A DNA stretch of 64,000 nucleotides from Rhodococcus sovatensis (GTDB lineage Bacteria > Actinomycetota > Actinomycetes > Mycobacteriales > Mycobacteriaceae), in NCBI RefSeq assembly GCF_037327425.1, contig NZ_CP147846.1, positions 4,216,001 to 4,280,000 on the forward strand, in the 5' to 3' direction. A program made the translations under genes and the position numbers. Below the pieces are notes generated by a model. That model had not been told where the DNA came from, did no database searches, and saw only the letters and a program-made list of their open reading frames with translations. Below are positions 58,628-64,000 of this stretch, piece by piece (the first letter of the stretch is position 1; each line of letters opens with the position of its first letter).

Positions 58628-59800
58628 ATGGCGGAAAGCGCACTCGCGTTGACCGAGCTCGGCGCAGTGTTCTTCGCACTCGGACTTCTCGCGCGCGTTG
58701 CAGGCAAGTTCGGCGTCTCCCCGATTCCGTTCTACCTTCTCGGAGGACTTGCGTTCGGAAACGGTGGCGTCCTCACACTCGGCGGCATCGACGAATTCAC
58801 CGAACTCGCCAGCGAAATCGGTGTCGTGCTGCTCCTGTTGCTACTTGGGCTCGAATACACCGCCACAGAACTCGTCACTGGCCTACGGCGATCGTGGATG
58901 GCGGGCATCGTCGACCTCGTTCTCAATTTCGCGCCGGGAGCCGCCGTCGGCCTGATACTCGGGTGGGGTGGCGTCGGAGCGCTCGTTCTCGGCGGCGTCA
59001 CGTACATCTCGTCCTCCGGCATCGTCGCCAAGGTCCTCACCGACCTCGGGCGGCTCGGCAACCGTGAAACCCCGGTGGTGCTGTCGATCCTCGTGTTCGA
59101 GGACCTGGCGATGGCCGTGTACCTACCGATTCTGACGACCGTGCTGATGGGGGCAGGTCTTCTCGGTGGGCTCGAAGCCCTCGCTGTATCTCTGCTGGTG
59201 GTCACCATCGTGTTGGTGGTGGCGCTGCGGTACGGAGGGTTCGTCTCGGCCGTGCTGGACTGCCAAGACCGAGAAGTGATGCTGCTCAATGTCCTCGGCG
59301 CGGCGCTGCTCGTCGCCGGCATCGCGTCCGAACTACAGGTGTCCGCGGCGGTGGGTGCGTTCCTCCTCGGAATCGCGATTTCCGGGTCGACGGCGATGAA
59401 CGCCACCCGTGTGCTCGAACCACTGCGTGACTTGTTCGCGGCGATGTTCTTCGTTGTGTTCGGCCTGGCAACCGACCCGGCGACGATTCCCCCGGTGCTG
59501 GGCTGGGCGGTCGTGCTCGCTGTCGTCACCACGTGCACCAAGGTGGTGACGGGTGCGTGGGCTGCGGGGCGTCAGGGCATCGGGTGGCCTGGTCGTCTGC
59601 GAGCGGGCGCAGCGCTCGTCGCGCGCGGCGAGTTCTCCATCGTCATCGCAGGGCTCGCGGTCGCCGCAGGGGCGGTCGAAGGCGAACTGGCGGCATTGGC
59701 CACCGCCTACGTGCTGCTGATGGCGATCCTGGGTCCGGTGGCAGCGCGCGTGGTGGAGCCGCTGGCCCGGACAACCATCGGTCGAAAGCCCGCCCTGTGA
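58628..59800 (+). CDS. CPA2-family cation:proton antiporter, KhtU-like
   Basis: The 390-residue integral membrane protein has about 11-12 helices and CPA2 features: IGVVLLLLLLGLEYT in TM3, GGVTYISSSGIVAKVL and a SILVFEDLAMAVYLP segment with the E-D pair of the ion site. It lacks the cytoplasmic KTN/NAD domain of KefB/KefC. The preceding RCK_C protein would supply the regulatory part, as in KhtTU. It probably extrudes K+ (or Na+/NH4+) in exchange for protons under alkaline or osmotic stress. Confidence 0.86.
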   Translation: MAESALALTELGAVFFALGLLARVAGKFGVSPIPFYLLGGLAFGNGGVLTLGGIDEFTELASEIGVVLLLLLLGLEYTATELVTGLRRSWMAGIVDLVLNFAPGAAVGLILGWGGVGALVLGGVTYISSSGIVAKVLTDLGRLGNRETPVVLSILVFEDLAMAVYLPILTTVLMGAGLLGGLEALAVSLLVVTIVLVVALRYGGFVSAVLDCQDREVMLLNVLGAALLVAGIASELQVSAAVGAFLLGIAISGSTAMNATRVLEPLRDLFAAMFFVVFGLATDPATIPPVLGWAVVLAVVTTCTKVVTGAWAAGRQGIGWPGRLRAGAALVARGEFSIVIAGLAVAAGAVEGELAALATAYVLLMAILGPVAARVVEPLARTTIGRKPAL

Positions 59801-59881
59801 GTGAGAGTCGCGGTGACCGTAGTCCGGCCCTCTCGGGGTGCCGCCAGCACGGTAACCCCACCGTGTGATTTGCTGACCGAC

Positions 59882-60562
59882 ATGACTCCGCGGCGTCGAT
59901 CTTCATCGGAAGGCGAATCCGCGCTGCGCCGACGCCCGCAGCTGTCCGAGGACGTCGCAAACCATGTTCGGCACATGGTCATGTCCGGCGAAGTTCTTCC
60001 GGGTAGCTACATCAGGCTCGACGAGACTGCCGCCGAGCTCGGGGTCAGCGTCACCCCGGTGCGGGAGGCGCTCCTGACACTGCGCGGCGAGGGAATGGTC
60101 GAGCTGGTCCCCCACCGTGGCTACGTCGTGTCGCCGCTGACCCCGGAGGACATCGTCGACATCTTCTGGTTGCAGGGGCAGATTGCCGTCGAACTCGTGC
60201 GGCGAGCGGCCCCGAAAATTACTGCCGAGGTGATTTCGAAGCTCGAATCGTTCAATGCATCGCTGGCCGCCGCGGTCGAGAAGGGGCAGGCCGAGGAAGT
60301 CGAGTTCAGTGAGTTCGAGTTCCACCGAGTGCTCAACCGACTCACCGACGCGAACAAGCTGGCGTGGTTCCTCAACAACGCGACCCGATACACCCCGACG
60401 CGGCTCTACGCGTCCGATCCGACGTGGGGCCGGGCGGCGGTACGAAATCACGAGGAGCTGATCGAGGCCCTCCGCATCGGCGACGTCGAGCGGGCCTGCA
60501 CGCTGATGCGCCAGCAGTTCACCGATGGGGCCGAGCGGCTCATCGCCCACCGCGGGGCCTAG
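59882..60562 (+). CDS. GntR-family (FCD-type) regulator, paralogue of the one at 38.6 kb
   Basis: The 226-residue protein has a winged helix at about 18-83 (LSEDVANHVRHMVMSG and AELGVSVTPVREALLTL) and an FCD domain with FEFHRVLNRLTDANKLAWFL and a C-terminal FTDGAERLIAHR. It is clearly related to the regulator at 38580-39293 (shared RRRPQLSEDVA, DIFWLQG, KLAWFL, RYTPT). Both precede or face acyl-CoA genes: fadB lies just downstream, convergent. It may control fadA-fadB or a related pathway. Its TAG stop is 31 bp from a 46-bp repeat. Confidence 0.87.
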   Translation: MTPRRRSSSEGESALRRRPQLSEDVANHVRHMVMSGEVLPGSYIRLDETAAELGVSVTPVREALLTLRGEGMVELVPHRGYVVSPLTPEDIVDIFWLQGQIAVELVRRAAPKITAEVISKLESFNASLAAAVEKGQAEEVEFSEFEFHRVLNRLTDANKLAWFLNNATRYTPTRLYASDPTWGRAAVRNHEELIEALRIGDVERACTLMRQQFTDGAERLIAHRGA

Positions 60563-60592
60563 TCACAGAAAAGCCAGAGGGGGCTCCGCCGC

Positions 60593-60638
60593 CAGTGGCA
60601 CGGTTAAGTGCATTGGAGTGCACTCAACCATGCCACTG
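60593..60638. repeat. 46-bp palindromic repeat, copy 7
   Basis: The left arm CAGTGGCACGGTTAAGTGC and the right arm GTGCACTCAACCATGCCACTG carry few mismatches. It is flanked by GGGGGCTCCGCCGC on the left and GGCGCGGAGCGCCCCTA on the right. It lies between the convergent gntR and fadB genes. Confidence 0.85.
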
Positions 60639-60667
60639 GGCGCGGAGCGCCCCTACCTAACGTGCAT

Positions 60668-62806
60668 TCAGCGCAAGGAATCCGGCGCGGTGAAACGCTC
60701 GCCGTACTTCGCTGCTAGCTCGTCGGCACGCTTGACGAACCCGGCCTGGCCGCCCTTGTAGCCGACAACGTACTGGTGCACGCCGCCGGTCCAGGCTGGG
60801 AATCCGATGCCGAAGATCGAGCCGATGTTGGCGTCGGCCGTGGTGTTCAGCACACCCTCGTCGAAGCACTTCTGGGTCTCGATTGCCTCGATGAACAGCA
60901 TCCGCTCGATGAGGTCTTCGAACGGAACGTCCGCCGAACCCGACTTGAATGCATCGCGCAGTCCCGGCCACAGGCCGGTGCGCTTGCCGTCTGCGTACTC
61001 GTAGAAGCCCGCGCCCTTGGCCTTCGAAGGACGCTCGAACTCGTCGACCATCTTGTCGATGACGGCACCCGCCGGATCCTCGGGAGGGGTCTGACCCGCG
61101 GCAACGAGCGCGTCGTAGGTCTCCTTGCGGATCTTCTGCATCAAGTTGAGCGTCAGCTCGTCGGACAGCTGCAGCGGAGCTGCCGGGTATCCGGCCTGCA
61201 GACCTGCCTGCTCGATGGACGCCGGCTCGACGCCCTCACCGAGCATCGCAATAGCCTCGTTGATGAAGGTGCCGATGACGCGAGAGGTGAAGAAGCCGCG
61301 ACTGTCGTTGACGACGATCGGAGTCTTCTTGATGATCTGCACCAGGTCGAATGCCTTCGCCAACGCAGCGTCCGACGTCTTGTCGCCGCGGATGATCTCC
61401 ACGAGCGGCATCTTGTCGACGGGCGAGAAGAAGTGGATCCCGATGAAATCTTCCTGACGCTTCACACCCTGAGCCAGACTCGTGATGGGCAGCGTCGAGG
61501 TGTTGGACCCGAGCAGCGCAGTCGGATCGACGAGATCCTCGATCTCCTGGAAGACCTTCTGCTTGAGCTCCTCGGACTCGAACACTGCCTCGATGACGAG
61601 GTCTGCGCCTTCGACGTCTTTGGCGTCGGCGGTGGGGTGAATCCGCGCGAGCAGAGCGTCGGACTTCTCCTGGGTGGTCTTGCCACGCGAGAGAGCCTTG
61701 GCCTCGATGGCCTCCGAATACGCTTTACCCTTCTGCGCAGACTCGAGCGCCACGTCCTTGAGGACGACCTCGATTCCTGCCTTCGCGCACACGTACGCGA
61801 TGCCGGCGCCCATCATTCCTGCGCCGAGAACTGCGACCTTGGTGAACGTCGTCTTCTCGATGCCGTCCGGACGCGACTTGCCCGCGTTGATGGCCTGCAG
61901 ATCGAAGAAGAACGCCTGAATCATGTTCTTCGACACCTGGCCGGTGACCAACTCGGTGAAGTAACGCGACTCGATGGTGCACGCATTGTCGAAGTCGACC
62001 TGTGCACCTTCGACTGCCGCAGCGAGAATCGCGCGCGGAGCCGGCATCGGTGCGCCCTTGATCTGCTTGCGCAGGTTCGACGGGAACGCCGGCAAGACCT
62101 GCGCGAGCTTCGGGTTCGACGGGGTGCCGCCGGGGATCTTGTAGCCCTTGACGTCCCACGGTGCGACGCCACCCTCCGGGTTGGCCTTGATCCACGCCTT
62201 TGCGGTGGGCACCAATTCTTCGATGCTGCCGACCAATTCGTGGATCAGACCGACCTCGAGAGCCTTCGCCGGACGGAATCGGGTGCCCTGCGCGAGGACG
62301 GTCATGAAGCCGTTCTGGATGCCGAGGAGTCGCGTGATGCGGGCAACGCCACCACCACCGGGCAGCAGGCCGAGCGAGACCTCGGGCAGACCGATCTGCA
62401 CGCCCGGTACGTCGGCCGCGATGCGGTGATGCGTCGCGAGGGCGATCTCGAGTCCGCCGCCGAGTGCTGCGCCGTTGATGGCGGACACGACCGGCTTACC
62501 GAGCTTCTCGATGCGACGCAGCTGTGCCTTCACTGCCTGCACCTCGTCGAAGACCTGCTGTGCGTCCTCGGGGCGAGTAGCCAGGATGTTGTTCAGGTCT
62601 CCGCCGGCGAAGAAGGTCTTCTTCGCGGACGTGAGGACAACACCGGTGATGCTGTCCAGCTCCGCTTCGAGGCGGTCGACGGTGGCGCCCATCGATTCCT
62701 TGTACAGCTGGTTCATCGTGTTGGCGCCCTGGTTCGGGTCGTCCATCGTGAGTACGACGATGCCGTCGGCGTCCTGGTCCCACTTGATCATGTTGTTTTC
62801 AGACAT
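60668..62806 (-). CDS. fadB: Trifunctional-enzyme alpha subunit (enoyl-CoA hydratase/3-hydroxyacyl-CoA dehydrogenase)
   Basis: The 712-residue fusion has an N-terminal crotonase domain (about 1-280) with both hydratase glutamates in place (GGGLEIALA and GLPEVSLGLLPGGGG) and a 3-hydroxyacyl-CoA dehydrogenase NAD domain (about 320-500: VAVLGAGMMGAGIAYV, then the FFSPVDKMPLVEII and ITSRVIG-like FFTSRVIGTF motifs). A C-terminal dehydrogenase helical domain follows. With FadA it forms the beta-oxidation complex; M. tuberculosis Rv0860-Rv0859 is the parallel. The ATG at 62806 has GAGGAA upstream. It is 10 bp after the fadA stop. Confidence 0.95.
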   Translation of the reverse strand: MSENNMIKWDQDADGIVVLTMDDPNQGANTMNQLYKESMGATVDRLEAELDSITGVVLTSAKKTFFAGGDLNNILATRPEDAQQVFDEVQAVKAQLRRIEKLGKPVVSAINGAALGGGLEIALATHHRIAADVPGVQIGLPEVSLGLLPGGGGVARITRLLGIQNGFMTVLAQGTRFRPAKALEVGLIHELVGSIEELVPTAKAWIKANPEGGVAPWDVKGYKIPGGTPSNPKLAQVLPAFPSNLRKQIKGAPMPAPRAILAAAVEGAQVDFDNACTIESRYFTELVTGQVSKNMIQAFFFDLQAINAGKSRPDGIEKTTFTKVAVLGAGMMGAGIAYVCAKAGIEVVLKDVALESAQKGKAYSEAIEAKALSRGKTTQEKSDALLARIHPTADAKDVEGADLVIEAVFESEELKQKVFQEIEDLVDPTALLGSNTSTLPITSLAQGVKRQEDFIGIHFFSPVDKMPLVEIIRGDKTSDAALAKAFDLVQIIKKTPIVVNDSRGFFTSRVIGTFINEAIAMLGEGVEPASIEQAGLQAGYPAAPLQLSDELTLNLMQKIRKETYDALVAAGQTPPEDPAGAVIDKMVDEFERPSKAKGAGFYEYADGKRTGLWPGLRDAFKSGSADVPFEDLIERMLFIEAIETQKCFDEGVLNTTADANIGSIFGIGFPAWTGGVHQYVVGYKGGQAGFVKRADELAAKYGERFTAPDSLR

Positions 62807-62816
62807 CAGTTGTTCC

Positions 62817-64000
62817 TCAGACTCGCTCGATGATGGTGGCAACGCCCATGCCGCCGCCGATGCACAGGGTGATCAGCGCGTATCGGCCGCCGCGGCGCTC
62901 GAGCTCGTCGAGCACAGTTCCGGTGATCATGGCGCCGGTGGCGCCGAGCGGGTGGCCCATTGCGATTGCGCCGCCGTTGACGTTGAGCTTCTCGTTCGGG
63001 ATCTGAAGATCCTTCTGGAACCGGAGCACGACGGATGCGAACGCCTCGTTGAGTTCGAAGAGATCGATGTCGTCGACGGTCAGTCCTGCAGTCGCGAGTA
63101 CCTTCTTCGACGCAGGCGTGGGGCCGGTCAACATGATCGTCGTGTCGGCGCCGCTCGTCGCGGTCGCAACGATGCGGGCGCGCGGTACGAGGTTCAGGTC
63201 CTTGCCTGCCCGCTCGCTGCCGACGAGGACGAGTGCCGCGCCGTCGACGATGCCGGAGCTGTTGCCACCGGTGTGCACGTGATCGATCTTCTCGATCCAG
63301 TGGTACTTCTGCAGCGCGACGTCGTCGAATCCGCCCATCGCAGCGATGCCGGTGAACGCGGGGTTGAGCTTGCCGAGTGACTCGACGGTGCTGCCCGGAC
63401 GCATGTGCTCGTCGTGATCGAGGATGAGCAGACCGTTCTGGTCAGTCACCGGAACGACCGACTTGGCGAAGTATCCGCCCGTCCACGCTGCCGCTGCACG
63501 TTCCTGCGACTGCACGGCATAGGCGTCGACGTCTTCGCGGCTGAACCCCTCGATCGTCGCGATGAGATCGGCGCCGATGCCCTGCGGCGCGAAGTACGTG
63601 TCGTAGTTTGTGGCCGGATCCATCGCCCAGGCTCCACCGTCGCTACCCATCGGGACGCGCGACATGGACTCGACGCCACCGGCGATGACGACCTCGTCCC
63701 ATCCCGAGCGCACCTTCTGTGCGGCCAGGTTGACGGCTTCGAGGCCGGATGCGCAGAAGCGGTTGAGCTGGAAACCGCCGACGGTGTCGGGCATCTTTGC
63801 AGCGAGGACCGCGGTGCGCGCGATATCGGCGCCCTGGTCGCCCACCGGCGAGACGACGCCGAGGATCAGGTCGGAAATCCGGTTCTCGTCGAGGTCGGGG
63901 AATCGTCGACGCAGCTCGTCGATCAGGCCGGTGACCAGCGAGATCGGTTTGACGGAGTGCAGTGCACCATTCTTCCCCTTGCCACGCGGGGTTCTGATGG
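62817..64000 (-). CDS. fadA: Acetyl-CoA acyltransferase (thiolase), N-terminus outside the window
   Basis: At least 394 codons of a thiolase are visible, and the gene leaves the window at base 64000. The nucleophilic cysteine is in LNRFCASGLEAVN, the conserved histidine in GGAIAMGHPLGATGA and the second cysteine in TLCIGGGMGVA. The N-terminal part still present includes IRTPRGKGKNGALHSVKPIS. It catalyses the last step of beta-oxidation and is paired with fadB in one operon. Confidence 0.94.
   Translation of the reverse strand, partial: IRTPRGKGKNGALHSVKPISLVTGLIDELRRRFPDLDENRISDLILGVVSPVGDQGADIARTAVLAAKMPDTVGGFQLNRFCASGLEAVNLAAQKVRSGWDEVVIAGGVESMSRVPMGSDGGAWAMDPATNYDTYFAPQGIGADLIATIEGFSREDVDAYAVQSQERAAAAWTGGYFAKSVVPVTDQNGLLILDHDEHMRPGSTVESLGKLNPAFTGIAAMGGFDDVALQKYHWIEKIDHVHTGGNSSGIVDGAALVLVGSERAGKDLNLVPRARIVATATSGADTTIMLTGPTPASKKVLATAGLTVDDIDLFELNEAFASVVLRFQKDLQIPNEKLNVNGGAIAMGHPLGATGAMITGTVLDELERRGGRYALITLCIGGGMGVATIIERV

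Noticed and set aside
14115..60638. 46-bp palindromes as ends of insertion sequences or composite transposons
   Set aside because: No transposase lies between any copies, each copy is a self-contained palindrome, and no target-site duplications are evident.
60776..62833. 685-codon open frame antisense to fadB
   Set aside because: No recognisable family, and repetitive Leu/Arg/Asp composition produced by fadB third-position GC.

Overview
The window reads as a chromosomal segment of a high-GC, mycolic-acid-type actinomycete, most likely Rhodococcus or a close relative. The main evidence is gene order. From asd (14.2 kb) to a tuberculostearate-type gene pair (32.6 kb) the backbone follows Mycobacterium tuberculosis Rv3708c-Rv3720: asd, lysC, leuA, murT, gatD, an Rv3714c-position gene, recR, ybaB, an SRPBCC protein, a FAD reductase and a fatty-acid methyltransferase. 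A complete mce (lipid/sterol import) operon, an F420-type oxidoreductase, LpqN-type lipoproteins and leaderless-looking promoters support the same placement. I saw no rRNA, tRNA, CRISPR array, prophage or transposase.

0-8 kb: end of an F420-dependent oxidoreductase and a HAD phosphatase; an oxidative-stress operon furA-katA-dps with a leaderless, palindrome-overlapped furA promoter; then a tightly coupled tetR-BVMO-GMC oxidase (ChoD-like)-acetoacetate decarboxylase-like operon behind a 22-bp operator. 8-14 kb: an LpqN-like lipoprotein and a convergent SARP-AAA regulator that share an unusual TCCAA-N6-TCCAA promoter motif; a Tat-exported multicopper oxidase; an orphan MsiK/UgpC-type ABC ATPase.

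14-33 kb: aspartate-pathway genes lysC-asd, a MalT-like LuxR regulator, leuA behind a leader-peptide attenuator, a SHOCT membrane protein, LysR/DMT exporter, a ketosteroid isomerase, murT-gatD (lipid II amidation), a nuclease-like gene, recR-ybaB, SRPBCC and tmsA-tmsB (10-methyl branched fatty acids). 33-44 kb: an accessory block with three MpaB-family (DUF2236-like) oxygenases, two with divergent, related TetR repressors under large palindromes, plus an acyl-CoA-binding protein, an FdhF/YdeP molybdoenzyme, a GntR-acyl-CoA dehydrogenase pair and an aldehyde dehydrogenase.

44-57.5 kb: a double-domain TetR regulator of the Mce3R type reads away from echA-fadD-yrbEA-yrbEB-mceABCDEF-mas, in which nearly every junction is an ATGA/GTGA overlap. 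mceE is out of frame because of an 8-bp tandem duplication. 57.5-64 kb: an integration-host-factor paralogue, a KhtTU-like K+/H+ antiporter pair, a GntR paralogue and the fadA-fadB beta-oxidation complex.

The most striking non-coding feature is a 46-bp palindrome present seven times, always at gene 3' ends and six times between convergent genes. Flanking genes often use a TAG stop at or in the element.
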